A DNA stretch of 64,000 nucleotides from Duganella sp. CF402 (GTDB lineage: Bacteria > Pseudomonadota > Gammaproteobacteria > Burkholderiales > Burkholderiaceae_D), in NCBI RefSeq assembly GCF_900109645.1, contig NZ_FOBG01000001.1:248001-312000 (forward strand), read 5' to 3'. Below the pieces are notes generated by a model. That model saw only the letters and a list, made by a program, of their open reading frames with translations, was not told where the DNA came from and ran no database searches. Shown here piece after piece: positions 9,110 to 18,295 of the stretch; the stretch's first letter is position 1; each line of letters opens with the position of its first letter. The translations under genes and the position numbers were made by a program.

Positions 9110-10522
9110 ATGACCCAAACCAAGAAGATCGTCGCACTGTCCCTGCTGTCCCTGGCCGCCAACTTGAGCGCGGCGCCTAGTGTCTATCCAACCGGCGTGA
9201 CGCGCTACGATACCGCCACCGCCTACAACAGCTACACGCTCTTCAGCGGACAGGACAAGAAGACCCATCTCATCGACATGAACGGCAACGAGGTGCATCG
9301 CTGGGACGCCGAAGGCTTCCCGCCGGTGCTGCTCGATCCGGCCCTGACCGGCGGCCAGCGCGGCAATGTGCTGGTGCAGCTGTCCAGCGTGGCCGGCACC
9401 TCCAACGAAGGCAATGGCCTGCGCAATCAAGCGATTGGTGAGCTGGACTGGAACAGCAATGTGGTGTGGCAGTGGGGTGCCGCCGGTAGTGCGCAAGACG
9501 CCTACGCCGCGCCGGTAGAGGGCAAGGCCAACGCGCAAGTGCCGGGCGGCAGCGCCAAGCAGCACCACGACTGGCGCCGCCTCCCGAACGGCAATACGCT
9601 GGTGCTGGCCAACCTGGTGCATCCGGTAGCGGGCTTCGCCGCGCCGCAAGTGCTGGATGATGTGATCTATGAAGTTAACAAGAAGGGCGATATCGTCTGG
9701 AAGTGGGTGGCGTCCGAGCACCTCAATGAATTCGGCTTCACGCCGGCCTCGCTCAAGCTGGTGAAGGAGGGCCTTTCGCCACGCGGCAAGAGCGCGCCGT
9801 TCGACTACCTGCACGTCAACAATATGTCCGTACTGGGTCCTAACAAGTGGTTCGATGCAGGCGATCAGCGCTTCCATCCGGATAACGTCCTGATCGACTC
9901 GCGCGAAGCCAATTTCATCGTCATCATCGACAAGAAGACTGGCAAGGTGGTGTGGAATCTCGGCCCTGATTATCCGGCGCAAGTGCGTGGTCCGCGTGTG
10001 CTGCCGCGCGCGGTGGATCAGATCGTCGGCCAGCATGATGCGCATTTGATCGAGCCGGGCCTGCCCGGCGCTGGCAACATCCTGGTGTTCGACAACCAGG
10101 GCGAGGCCGGCTATCCGCGCGTCAGCGTCGGCGTGCAGCCGCGTTCACGCGTGCTGGAGATCGATCCGATCAAGAAGCAGATTGTCTGGGAATACACCGG
10201 CGGCGATTCCAACGGGCCGGAGTGGGGCTTCTACAGCTCTTTCATCAGCAGCGCCCGCCGCCTCCCTAACGGCAATACCCTGATCGATGAAGGCATGAAC
10301 GGCCGCATCTTCCAGGTCACGAACAAAGGCGATATCGCCTGGGAATACATCAGCCCGTACTTTGCAGCGACGCCAGTGGCCGGCGCCGGCAAACCGGTGC
10401 TGAGCAATTGGTTGTACCGCGCCCAACCGGTGCCGTACAACTGGGTGCCGGAAGGCACACCACGTTCCGAAAAAGCGGTGACCCCGCCGGAACCAGGCAA
10501 GTTCCGCGTCGCCACGAACTAA
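9110..10522 (+). CDS. Arylsulfate sulfotransferase-like protein, exported
   Basis: 470 residues with an N-terminal Sec signal peptide (cleavage near residue 23, LSAA-P). The body is a beta-propeller of the ASST type, shown by repeated blades such as HDWRRLPNGNTLVLAN, KKGDIVWKWVAS, TGKVVWNLG and RRLPNGNTLIDEGMNGRIFQVT. ASST enzymes move sulfuryl groups between phenolic esters and phenols in the periplasm, with a His as the covalent intermediate; which His serves here cannot be told by eye. No DsbA/DsbB-like partners are adjacent. It precedes a TonB-dependent receptor and a sulfatase on the same strand, suggesting a sulfate-ester uptake or processing locus. Confidence 0.85.
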   Translation: MTQTKKIVALSLLSLAANLSAAPSVYPTGVTRYDTATAYNSYTLFSGQDKKTHLIDMNGNEVHRWDAEGFPPVLLDPALTGGQRGNVLVQLSSVAGTSNEGNGLRNQAIGELDWNSNVVWQWGAAGSAQDAYAAPVEGKANAQVPGGSAKQHHDWRRLPNGNTLVLANLVHPVAGFAAPQVLDDVIYEVNKKGDIVWKWVASEHLNEFGFTPASLKLVKEGLSPRGKSAPFDYLHVNNMSVLGPNKWFDAGDQRFHPDNVLIDSREANFIVIIDKKTGKVVWNLGPDYPAQVRGPRVLPRAVDQIVGQHDAHLIEPGLPGAGNILVFDNQGEAGYPRVSVGVQPRSRVLEIDPIKKQIVWEYTGGDSNGPEWGFYSSFISSARRLPNGNTLIDEGMNGRIFQVTNKGDIAWEYISPYFAATPVAGAGKPVLSNWLYRAQPVPYNWVPEGTPRSEKAVTPPEPGKFRVATN

Positions 10523-10549
10523 ACGCTCACGCCTCTTAAAACTATAAAA

Positions 10550-10573
10550 CGCGCCGGCCTCCAAGCCGGCGTG
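10550..10573 (+). terminator. Hairpin after the sulfotransferase gene
   Basis: CGCCGGC / GCCGGCG stem, extended to nine pairs with one G-T wobble, loop CTCCAA. A T-run appears only about 15 bases later, so termination may be partial and the TonB receptor gene may share the transcript. Confidence 0.4.
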
Positions 10574-10605
10574 CGGGATCCCTTACACTTTTTTTCGGAC
10601 AAATC

Positions 10606-13026
10606 ATGCAACAGAAAAAACTCGCAGTCGCCATCGCAGCGGCTTACGGCATCGCCTTCGCTTATGCGCCGTCGGCGCACGCGCAAAACGCCGCCGCGCT
10701 GGCCGTGGCCGCTATTTCCGATACCGCAGTTGGCGCCGCTTCGGCGGCCGCGCCGGTTGCCGCCGCAGCCGCCGCTGCGTCGGGCGCTGAGCTCGCCGCC
10801 GAGGCCGCACAAGAGGGAGCCGGCTCGGCCGCTGTCGCCGCCGACGTGTCGCAAGTAATCGCCAGCGTTACCGTGTCGACCCGCCGCCGCAACGAGACTT
10901 CGCAAAGCGTCCCAACCAGCATGAGCGTGCTGGATGATAAATCGCTGGAAAACAACCGCGTCTACCGCGTGCAGGATTTGCAGCAACTGCTGCCTAGCAC
11001 CACCGTCAACTTCGTGCACGCCCGCCAGCTGAGCTTTGCTGTGCGCGGCCTCGGCAACAACACCGCCAGCGACGGCCTCGAAGGCAGCGTCGGCCTGTAC
11101 CTCGATAACGTCTACCTGGCCCGTCCCGGCATGGCCGCGTTCGATGCGCTGGACGTGCAGCAGTTGGAATTGCTGCGTGGCCCGCAAGGCACGCTGTTCG
11201 GCAAGAACACCACCGCCGGCGTGTTGAACATCACCACCAAGCAACCGACCTTCCGCAGCGAGAACAGCGCGTCGCTGTCGGTGGGGCAGGATAAATACGT
11301 GCAGGGCAAGGCCAGCATTTCGGGCGCGTTCTCGGACACGCTGGCGGGCCGTTTGTCGGTGTACAAGACGCACGAAGGCGGCTATATCAAGAACGTCTAC
11401 AACGGCAAGGACGTGCAGGGCGGCGACCGCCAAGGCGTGCGCGCACAACTGCTGTGGGAGCCTAACGACAAGGTCAGCGCCCGCGTCATCGCCGACTACA
11501 ACGAGGAAGATTCCAACAACGGCACGATGGTGTTGTACAGCGTCGGTCCGACCGGCAAATGGCTGACGCAAGCCGCTGCCGTCGGCGCGCACGCGATCTA
11601 CAATCCGGGCGCTTACCAGGTCAGCCTCGACAGCGGTTCGCACGTCAGCGTGCACCAGGGCGGCCTGTCGACCGAAGTCAACTGGAAGCTCGACAACGAC
11701 TACAAGTTCACCTCGATCAGCGCGTTCCGCTTCTGGAACTTCACCCCGCGCAACGATGACGGCCTCGACGTGCCGATCATCCTGAACATCGGCGCGCTGG
11801 CGCGCCATCGCCAGTTCACGCAAGAGCTGCGCCTGGCCACGCCGCAAGGCCGCGAACTGGAATCGGTGGTCGGCGCGTACTACTACTATCAGAACCTCGA
11901 CAACACCAACTTCAGCTACAACGGCCCGCTGACCGACAAGTTCAACGGCACGCCGAACGGCGCGTGGGCCAACCTGACCAGCTTTGCCGATGGTCACCTG
12001 CGCGTCAACAGCTATGCCTTGTTCGGCCAGTCGATCTGGCATATCGATCCGAAGTGGGATCTGACCGCCGGCCTGCGCGCCACCTATGAAGACAAGCGCG
12101 CCTTCGAAATCCGTTACGCTCCAACCGGCGGCGTGCCCGTCACCGGCGCAGCGCTGGCTTCGCGTAACGCCCGCTACGGCGCCTTCAACTCCGGCGATAT
12201 CAAGCTGAACAACCTGAGCCCATCCGGCCTGGTAACGCTGGCCTACAAGATCGACACCGACGTGCTGGGCTACGCCACCTTGTCGCACGGCGAAAAATCG
12301 GGCGGCATCAACCTGACTGTGCCGGGCGCGGCCGGCGTCGCCTCGCTGAAGATCGACAACGAAAAAGCCAACAACGCCGAACTCGGCATCAAGAGCAACT
12401 TCTGGGAGCGCCGTGCGCAGATCAACGCCAGCGTGTTCGCCAACGTGGTGCGCGGCTACCAGAACAACGCTTACGATCCATCCACGCTGTCGTCCTACAT
12501 CACCAACGCTGGCGACGTGCGCAGCCGTGGCGCGGAACTGGAGACGACGTTCGTGCTCGCACGCGGCTTCTCGCTGGGCGCCAACACCGCTTTCAACGAC
12601 GTGAAATACCTGAAGTACGCCAACGCGCCATGCCCGCCTGAAATCACCGCGACCTCGTGCAACCTGTCGGGCCGTGCCGCGCTGGTCAACGCGCCGCGCT
12701 GGACCAGCAGTCTGAACGCACAGTACGCCACCGCCGTGGCCGATGGCGTGGAAGGCTACTTTAACGCCAACACCTCGTACCGCACCGAAGTGTTCGGCAC
12801 GCTGGACGCCTCCAAATACGCCAAGATCCCGGCGTATGCGCTGACCAACCTGTCGGCTGGCGCGCGCTTCAAGGCTGGTGGCGCCAAATGGGATGTATCG
12901 TTGTGGGCCAAGAACGCGTTCGACAAGCTGTACTACACCAGTCTGTGGAACAGCAGCTTCGGCGCTTACAACGCCGTGATCGGCACGCCGCGCACCGTGG
13001 GCCTGACCGCCAAAGCAGATTTCTAA
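10606..13026 (+). CDS. TonB-dependent outer-membrane receptor
   Basis: 806 residues. Signal peptide ends near AHA-Q (about residue 27). An unusually long Ala-rich, low-complexity stretch (about 30-82) precedes a plug domain (about 85-215: VTVSTRRRNETSQSVPTSMSVLDD, FAVRGLGNN, VYLDNVYLARPG-like, LRGPQGTLFGKNTTAGVLNITTK). The rest is a 22-strand type beta-barrel ending in an aromatic-terminated strand (GLTAKADF). It resembles the FecA/CirA-like receptors that take up organic ligands in Oxalobacteraceae. Position between a sulfotransferase and a sulfatase suggests the ligand is a sulfated compound; that is inference from context. Confidence 0.92.
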   Translation: MQQKKLAVAIAAAYGIAFAYAPSAHAQNAAALAVAAISDTAVGAASAAAPVAAAAAAASGAELAAEAAQEGAGSAAVAADVSQVIASVTVSTRRRNETSQSVPTSMSVLDDKSLENNRVYRVQDLQQLLPSTTVNFVHARQLSFAVRGLGNNTASDGLEGSVGLYLDNVYLARPGMAAFDALDVQQLELLRGPQGTLFGKNTTAGVLNITTKQPTFRSENSASLSVGQDKYVQGKASISGAFSDTLAGRLSVYKTHEGGYIKNVYNGKDVQGGDRQGVRAQLLWEPNDKVSARVIADYNEEDSNNGTMVLYSVGPTGKWLTQAAAVGAHAIYNPGAYQVSLDSGSHVSVHQGGLSTEVNWKLDNDYKFTSISAFRFWNFTPRNDDGLDVPIILNIGALARHRQFTQELRLATPQGRELESVVGAYYYYQNLDNTNFSYNGPLTDKFNGTPNGAWANLTSFADGHLRVNSYALFGQSIWHIDPKWDLTAGLRATYEDKRAFEIRYAPTGGVPVTGAALASRNARYGAFNSGDIKLNNLSPSGLVTLAYKIDTDVLGYATLSHGEKSGGINLTVPGAAGVASLKIDNEKANNAELGIKSNFWERRAQINASVFANVVRGYQNNAYDPSTLSSYITNAGDVRSRGAELETTFVLARGFSLGANTAFNDVKYLKYANAPCPPEITATSCNLSGRAALVNAPRWTSSLNAQYATAVADGVEGYFNANTSYRTEVFGTLDASKYAKIPAYALTNLSAGARFKAGGAKWDVSLWAKNAFDKLYYTSLWNSSFGAYNAVIGTPRTVGLTAKADF

Positions 13027-13042
13027 ACAGGAGACAGATAGC

Positions 13043-14437
13043 ATGACCAATACCAATCGCCGCCGCATTCTTCAGTCGCTACCCGCGCTGGCGCTGGCCA
13101 ACTATTTGCCGTCGGCGCTAGCGGCCGGCAAGCAGCAGCCGAACATCATCTTCATCCTGGCCGACGACATGGGCCACGCCGACCTCGGCGTGTATGGCCA
13201 GACCGATTACAAAACGCCGCACCTCGACAAGCTGGCCAAGCAGGGCATCCGCTTCAACCAGGCCTACGCGAATTCGGCGGTGTGCTCAGCCACGCGTTTC
13301 GCGCTGATTACCGGCCGCTACCAGTACCGCCTGCGCGGCGGGCTGGAAGAGCCGATTGCCGGCGCATCGGACACCATCGGCCTGCCGCCGTCGCATCCGA
13401 CGCTGCCGTCGCTGCTCAAGCAGCAGGGCTACGGCACCGCGCTGATCGGCAAGTGGCACCTGGGCTACCTGCCGACCTTCGGCCCGTTGAAGAGCGGCTA
13501 TGACAGCTTCTTCGGCAACTACGGCGGCGCCATCGATTACTTCACCCACAAGCCGGGCGTCGGCCCCAATGTGAAGGAAGACTTGTACGAAGGCGAAGTG
13601 CCGGTGCAGCAGATCGGCTACTACACCGACCTGCTGGGCGCGCGCGCGGTCGATTTCGTCAACAAGCAGCAAGCCGGCAAACCGTTCCTGCTGTCGCTGC
13701 ACTACACCGCGCCGCACTGGCCGTGGGAAGGTCCGGGCGACGAAGCCATCTCGCGCGACATCGACAACATCTTCCACTACGACGGCGGCGACCTGGCGAC
13801 CTACGGCCGCATGGTCGAATCGCTGGACGCTTCGATCGGCCGCGTGCTGGCGGCGCTGGAGAAAAAAGGCTTGGCGGAGAACACCATCGTCATCTTCACC
13901 AGCGACAACGGCGGCGAGCGCTTCTCGAAAACCTGGCCGCTGACCGGCCAGAAGACCGAGCTGCTGGAAGGCGGCATCCGCGTGCCGGCCATCGTGCGCT
14001 GGCCGGCCAAGGTGAAGGCGGGGCAGGTGAGTGAGCAGGTGGCGATCTCGATGGACTGGCTGCCGACCTTGCTGGCTGCGGCCGGCGGCGCGCCTGATCC
14101 GCAATACCCGACCGATGGCCAGAACCTGCTGCCGGTCCTGACCGGACAAGCGCCCAACAACGAGCGCACGCTGCTGTGGCGCTACAAGGCCAACGCTCAG
14201 CGCGCCATCCGTTCCGGTAACTGGAAATACCTGAAGATCGGCAAGAATGAATTCCTGTTCGACGTGGTGAAGGACGCGCGCGAACGCGCCAACCTCGCCA
14301 AGCGCCATCCTGAAGTGTTTGAGAAGCTGAAGGCGCAGTGGGAAGCGTGGGACAAGGACATGCTGCCGATCACCGCTGATGTCCGCACCCACGGCGTCAG
14401 CGGCAAAGTCCAGGCCGACCGCTACGGCGTCGACTAA
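13043..14437 (+). CDS. Type I sulfatase (arylsulfatase family), Tat-exported
   Basis: 464 residues. The N-terminus NRRRILQSLPALALANYL fits a Tat signal. The formylglycine motif is C81-S-A-T-R85 (AVCSATRFALITGRY), followed by the usual GKWHLG block; the metal ligands appear in ILADDMGHADLGVYG and FTSDNGGE. It hydrolyses sulfate esters after Cys81 is converted to formylglycine by a maturase, which is not encoded in this window. It starts 16 bases after the TonB receptor gene, with an AGGAG ribosome-binding site, so the two are almost certainly cotranscribed. Confidence 0.93.
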   Translation: MTNTNRRRILQSLPALALANYLPSALAAGKQQPNIIFILADDMGHADLGVYGQTDYKTPHLDKLAKQGIRFNQAYANSAVCSATRFALITGRYQYRLRGGLEEPIAGASDTIGLPPSHPTLPSLLKQQGYGTALIGKWHLGYLPTFGPLKSGYDSFFGNYGGAIDYFTHKPGVGPNVKEDLYEGEVPVQQIGYYTDLLGARAVDFVNKQQAGKPFLLSLHYTAPHWPWEGPGDEAISRDIDNIFHYDGGDLATYGRMVESLDASIGRVLAALEKKGLAENTIVIFTSDNGGERFSKTWPLTGQKTELLEGGIRVPAIVRWPAKVKAGQVSEQVAISMDWLPTLLAAAGGAPDPQYPTDGQNLLPVLTGQAPNNERTLLWRYKANAQRAIRSGNWKYLKIGKNEFLFDVVKDARERANLAKRHPEVFEKLKAQWEAWDKDMLPITADVRTHGVSGKVQADRYGVD

Positions 14438-14443
14438 ATCACG

Positions 14444-14471
14444 AAAGAGCAATCATTTGGTTGCTCTTTTT
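14444..14471 (+). terminator. Intrinsic terminator of the sulfatase gene
   Basis: Stem AAAGAGCAA / TTGCTCTTT with an 8-base loop and a T-run. The 3' arm contains the TTGCTC used as -35 box by the next operon. Confidence 0.8.
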
Positions 14472-14511
14472 CGTTTTTACGCCTAAGATGATCTTGCAAC
14501 CATTTGGTTGC
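14461..14511 (+). promoter_or_regulatory. Promoter and palindromic operator of the AHSA1-AHSA1-ArsR operon
   Basis: TTGCTC (14461-14466), a 17-base spacer and TAAGAT (14484-14489) form a good sigma-70 promoter. The predicted start point falls in the perfect palindrome GCAACCATTTGGTTGC (14496-14511; 7-bp arms, 2-base centre). A dyad at +1 of an operon that encodes its own ArsR-type repressor is the expected site for autoregulation. The assignment to that repressor is inference. Confidence 0.6.
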
Positions 14512-14532
14512 ATTAACCGCGAGGAGATCATC

Positions 14533-14973
14533 ATGCAGCATTTCCAGCATTCCATCCTGATTGAAGCCAGTCCCGCCACCGTGTATGCCGCGCTCACCAC
14601 GCTTGAAGGCTTGCGTGGCTGGTGGAGCGAAGACAGCGATATCGACGGCGACACCATCCACATGCGCTTCGGCGACATTCATAAAGACCTGCATGTCGAG
14701 TCTGCCCAGCCGGGCCGCGAGGTGCGTTGGCTGTGCTCGTCCACACCGGGCGGGGCCCGCTGCACCGACGAGTGGATCGGTACCCAGCCATCCTTCCGCC
14801 TGCGTGGCGAAGGCGAGGGCACGCGCCTCGATTTCGAACACCTCGGCCTGACGCCCACGCTGTCCTGCTACGCCATGTGCGATGATGGCTGGCGCCATTA
14901 TCTGGAAAGCCTGCGACAATACGCGGCAACGGGGCGCGGCACACCCTATCAACTCGCCACAGCGGAGGCATGA
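14533..14973 (+). CDS. SRPBCC / AHSA1-domain protein (first of two)
   Basis: 146 residues from the ATG with GAGGAGA just upstream; the frame is open further back but runs through the promoter. The START-like fold of the AHSA1 group is suggested by HSILIEASPATVYAALTTLEGLRGWW at the N-terminus and the C-terminal helix WRHYLESLRQYAATGRGTPY. These small proteins bind hydrophobic ligands or act on stress responses; the ligand is unknown. It is the first gene of a three-gene operon with a second AHSA1 protein and an ArsR-type repressor, a combination seen widely in bacteria. Confidence 0.85.
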   Translation: MQHFQHSILIEASPATVYAALTTLEGLRGWWSEDSDIDGDTIHMRFGDIHKDLHVESAQPGREVRWLCSSTPGGARCTDEWIGTQPSFRLRGEGEGTRLDFEHLGLTPTLSCYAMCDDGWRHYLESLRQYAATGRGTPYQLATAEA

Positions 14974-14976
14974 AGC

Positions 14977-15432
14977 ATGAGCACGGATCAAATTGAACGC
15001 AGTATCGTCATCAAGGCTTCGGCCGAGCGTGTCTGGCGCGCGCTGTCCAGTCCGCAGGAATTCGGCGCGTGGTTCGGTGTCAAGCTGGACGGCGGGCCGT
15101 TTGCGCCGGGCCAGCATACGAAGGGGCCGATCACAATCGCCGGCTTTGAGCACGTCATCTTCAACGCGTGGATCGAGCGGGTGGAGCCGCCGTCGCTGTT
15201 GTCCTACCGCTGGCATCCGTATGCTATCGAGCCGGGAGTGGACTACTCGGGCGAGGAATGCACGCTGGTCACCTTCACCCTGCAGCCCAGCGGTGACGGC
15301 GGCACCTTGCTGACCGTGGTCGAATCCGGCTTCGACAAAGTGCCGGCCCACCGCCGCGCCGACGCCTTCCACATGAACAGCAAAGGCTGGGAAGGCCAAC
15401 TGCAAAACATCGGCCGCTATGTCACCCAATAA
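14977..15432 (+). CDS. SRPBCC / AHSA1-domain protein (second of two)
   Basis: 151 residues. The motif pattern IERSIVIKASAERVWRALSSPQEFGAWFG and the glycine-rich turn SGDGGTLLTVVESGFDKVP are typical of the activator-of-Hsp90-ATPase-like (AHSA1) superfamily, Aha1 C-terminal-domain type. It starts 3 bases after the preceding gene and overlaps the downstream regulator gene by 14 bases, so all three are translated from one message. It may act with the first AHSA1 protein on the same ligand. Function is not known. Confidence 0.88.
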   Translation: MSTDQIERSIVIKASAERVWRALSSPQEFGAWFGVKLDGGPFAPGQHTKGPITIAGFEHVIFNAWIERVEPPSLLSYRWHPYAIEPGVDYSGEECTLVTFTLQPSGDGGTLLTVVESGFDKVPAHRRADAFHMNSKGWEGQLQNIGRYVTQ

Positions 15433-15763
15433 AGCACTGGTTTCAGAAAAAATGGCCGCCATCTTTGCCGCGCTGGGCGACCCCACGCGGCTCAAGCTGG
15501 TGGCCGTACTATGCGCCGGCGGCGCCTTCTCCATCGCCCAGCTGACGGCCGGCACCGACATCAGCCGCCAGGCCGTCACCAAGCACTTGCAAGTGCTGGC
15601 CGAGGCCGGCGTCGTCGGCGACATCAAGCAAGGCCGTGAGCGCCTGTGGCAACTGGAACCCGACGCCATCGCCGAAGCCCAGCAAGCGCTGGCGCGCATC
15701 GGCCAGGAGTGGGAGCGCCGTCTGGGCAGGCTCAAAGCCTTGGTGGAGAACGCGCCGGATTAG
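15419..15763 (+). CDS. ArsR-family winged-helix repressor
   Basis: 114 residues. The N-terminal half gives FAALGDPTRLKLVAVLCAGGAFSIAQL, followed by the recognition helix region ISRQAVTKHLQVLAEAGVV and a wing (KQGRERLWQLEPD). The metal-binding Cys box of arsenic/cadmium sensors is absent, as is usual for members linked to AHSA1 genes, so it probably senses an organic ligand or a physiological signal. It overlaps the previous gene by 14 bases and shares its stop codon bases (TTAG) with the convergent TRIC gene. It probably binds the palindrome at 14496-14511. Confidence 0.92.
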   Translation: MSPNKALVSEKMAAIFAALGDPTRLKLVAVLCAGGAFSIAQLTAGTDISRQAVTKHLQVLAEAGVVGDIKQGRERLWQLEPDAIAEAQQALARIGQEWERRLGRLKALVENAPD

Positions 15764-16395
15764 TGGTGGCTACGGAGGTGAAGTTCGAATTTCCAGGTCA
15801 CCAGCCGCAGGATGGTGATGAAGGCGGCGCTGGTCCACAGTGCGAAGTCGTCGGAGACGTCGGTGTATTGCAGGCCGATGTAGAGCCAGGCGCCGAAGAA
15901 GGCGCAGATGGCGTAGGGTTTGCCGTCGCGGAAGACCATCGGCACTTCGTTGCAGACGATGTCGCGCAGCACGCCGCCAAAAATACCGGTGATGACACCC
16001 ATCATGGAGGCGATGAATACCGGCATATGCGCCGCCTGCGCCTGCGCAACGCCAGCCACGGCGAACAGGCCGAGGCCGATGGCGTCCGCAACCACAATCA
16101 CACGTTCGGAAATGATTTGTTTGACGGTGCGCATCAGCGGCGTGGCCAACAAGGCCAGCACGAAAATCAGGATGGCATATTCCTGGTGCGCCACCCAGAA
16201 CAGCGGCCGCTTGTCGAGCAGGATGTCGCGCAGCGTGCCGCCGCCGAATGCGGCGATGAAGGCGACGGTGAAGACGCCGACGATGTCCATGCGCTTGCGG
16301 CGCGCTTCCACGAAGCCCGATAGCGCACCGACCAGTATCGCGACCACTTCAATGACGGTGATCAGGGAGACATGCGGAATCGGAACGCTCTTCAT
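15760..16395 (-). CDS. TRIC-type cation channel family protein (UPF0126)
   Basis: About 211 residues, with six to seven hydrophobic helices. Two homologous halves are visible, each with the family motif: FGGGTLRDILLD in the first and FGGVLRDIVCNEVP in the second. Bacterial members form trimeric potassium-permeable channels in the inner membrane; physiological role is not settled. The ATG at 16395 gives a normal N-terminus; a TTG at 16419 would add eight residues. No good ribosome-binding site was seen for either. Confidence 0.87.
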   Translation of the reverse strand: MKSVPIPHVSLITVIEVVAILVGALSGFVEARRKRMDIVGVFTVAFIAAFGGGTLRDILLDKRPLFWVAHQEYAILIFVLALLATPLMRTVKQIISERVIVVADAIGLGLFAVAGVAQAQAAHMPVFIASMMGVITGIFGGVLRDIVCNEVPMVFRDGKPYAICAFFGAWLYIGLQYTDVSDDFALWTSAAFITILRLVTWKFELHLRSHH

Positions 16396-16461
16396 GTAGT
16401 TGTATGGACAAGGTGGCAATGTCCATAGGTTAACATGACCGCCGCCCGGCGGGTAGGGGGA

Positions 16462-17124
16462 TTAACGCGACGGTTGCAGGGCGGCGCGCAGCAGCACGAT
16501 CAGCGCGCCTTCGCCGCCTTCGTTGTTGCGGGCCTGGCAGAACGCCACCACGCCTTTTTGCACCAGCCAGCTGTGCACCATCGACTTCAGCACCGGCTCT
16601 TGGCCGCGCGAGCCGAAGCCTCGGCCGTGGATCACGCACACGCAGCGGTGGTTGCGCAGTTGCGATTTGGTCAGGAAGTCGCCCAGCGCATCGCGCGCCT
16701 GGTCGCGGTTCATGCCGTGCAGGTCCAGTTCGTCCTGCACCGGCCAGTGGCCCTTGCGCATTTTCTTCATCACATCCGGACCGACGCCCGGCGCGGAATA
16801 ATTCAGCGCCGGATCGTCTTCCAGATAATGGTCGACTTCAAACAGGTCGGACAGCGATTCGCGCAGCACGGCCGCATCGTCCTCGGCCTGCGTCAGCTTG
16901 CGCTTGGGCGCAGTCTCCAGCGCGACCGGCTTCGGCACGCTCGGCGGCACGTAGCGGTCCGACGCCGGCATGCGCTTCACGCCGCCCAGCGCGGTCTGGA
17001 AGATGTTGGCTTCCACCACCTGCTTCTTCACCTGTTGCGCGCGCTCCTTCTCGGCGACGGCGCGCGTCTCAGCCTGTTCCCGAAGCTGCTTGCCCAGGGC
17101 TTTCAGGTCTGCGAAGTCTTTCAT
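16462..17124 (-). CDS. Smr-domain protein
   Basis: 220 residues. The N-terminal half is charged and probably helical or disordered (KALGKQLREQAETRAVAEKERAQ). The C-terminal half is a Smr domain (about 130-215): DELDLHGMNRDQARDALGDFL, then CVCVIHGRGFGSRG, with the LDLHG and HGRG motifs. Stand-alone Smr proteins (SmrB/YfcN-like) are nucleases; SmrB cuts mRNA at collided ribosomes in E. coli. Whether this one does so is not shown. The gene lies 5 bases downstream of trxB on the same strand and is probably cotranscribed with it. Confidence 0.9.
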   Translation of the reverse strand: MKDFADLKALGKQLREQAETRAVAEKERAQQVKKQVVEANIFQTALGGVKRMPASDRYVPPSVPKPVALETAPKRKLTQAEDDAAVLRESLSDLFEVDHYLEDDPALNYSAPGVGPDVMKKMRKGHWPVQDELDLHGMNRDQARDALGDFLTKSQLRNHRCVCVIHGRGFGSRGQEPVLKSMVHSWLVQKGVVAFCQARNNEGGEGALIVLLRAALQPSR

Positions 17125-17129
17125 TGCAA

Positions 17130-18107
<978 letters not shown>

Positions 18108-18179
18108 TTAATCCGAATGTGGGGGCGCAAGCAAGGGCGACAAGGTATGCCGCTATTGCAATCACGCAAGCAATACAAG

Positions 18180-18185
18180 ATTATA
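18180..18185 (-). promoter_or_regulatory. Candidate -10 box of trxB
   Basis: A perfect TATAAT on the minus strand in the 212-base gap between trxB and ftsK. The -35 region is weak, and the predicted leader of trxB would be about 90 bases. I see no clear promoter for ftsK in the same gap. Confidence 0.4.
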
Positions 18186-18295
18186 GTGCAAGCAGGGAAT
18201 CAGGACGAATCGTCGGGCCGGATGTCGCCCTTATGCCTTAGAATACCGTACCGGGAATATTTCCTGACCGCCAACATTGCAACACCTTAATACCT

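Noticed and set aside
10519..13068. 849-codon open frame antisense to the TonB receptor
   Set aside because: The same reasons: no motif, shadow composition, while the sense frame has plug and barrel landmarks.
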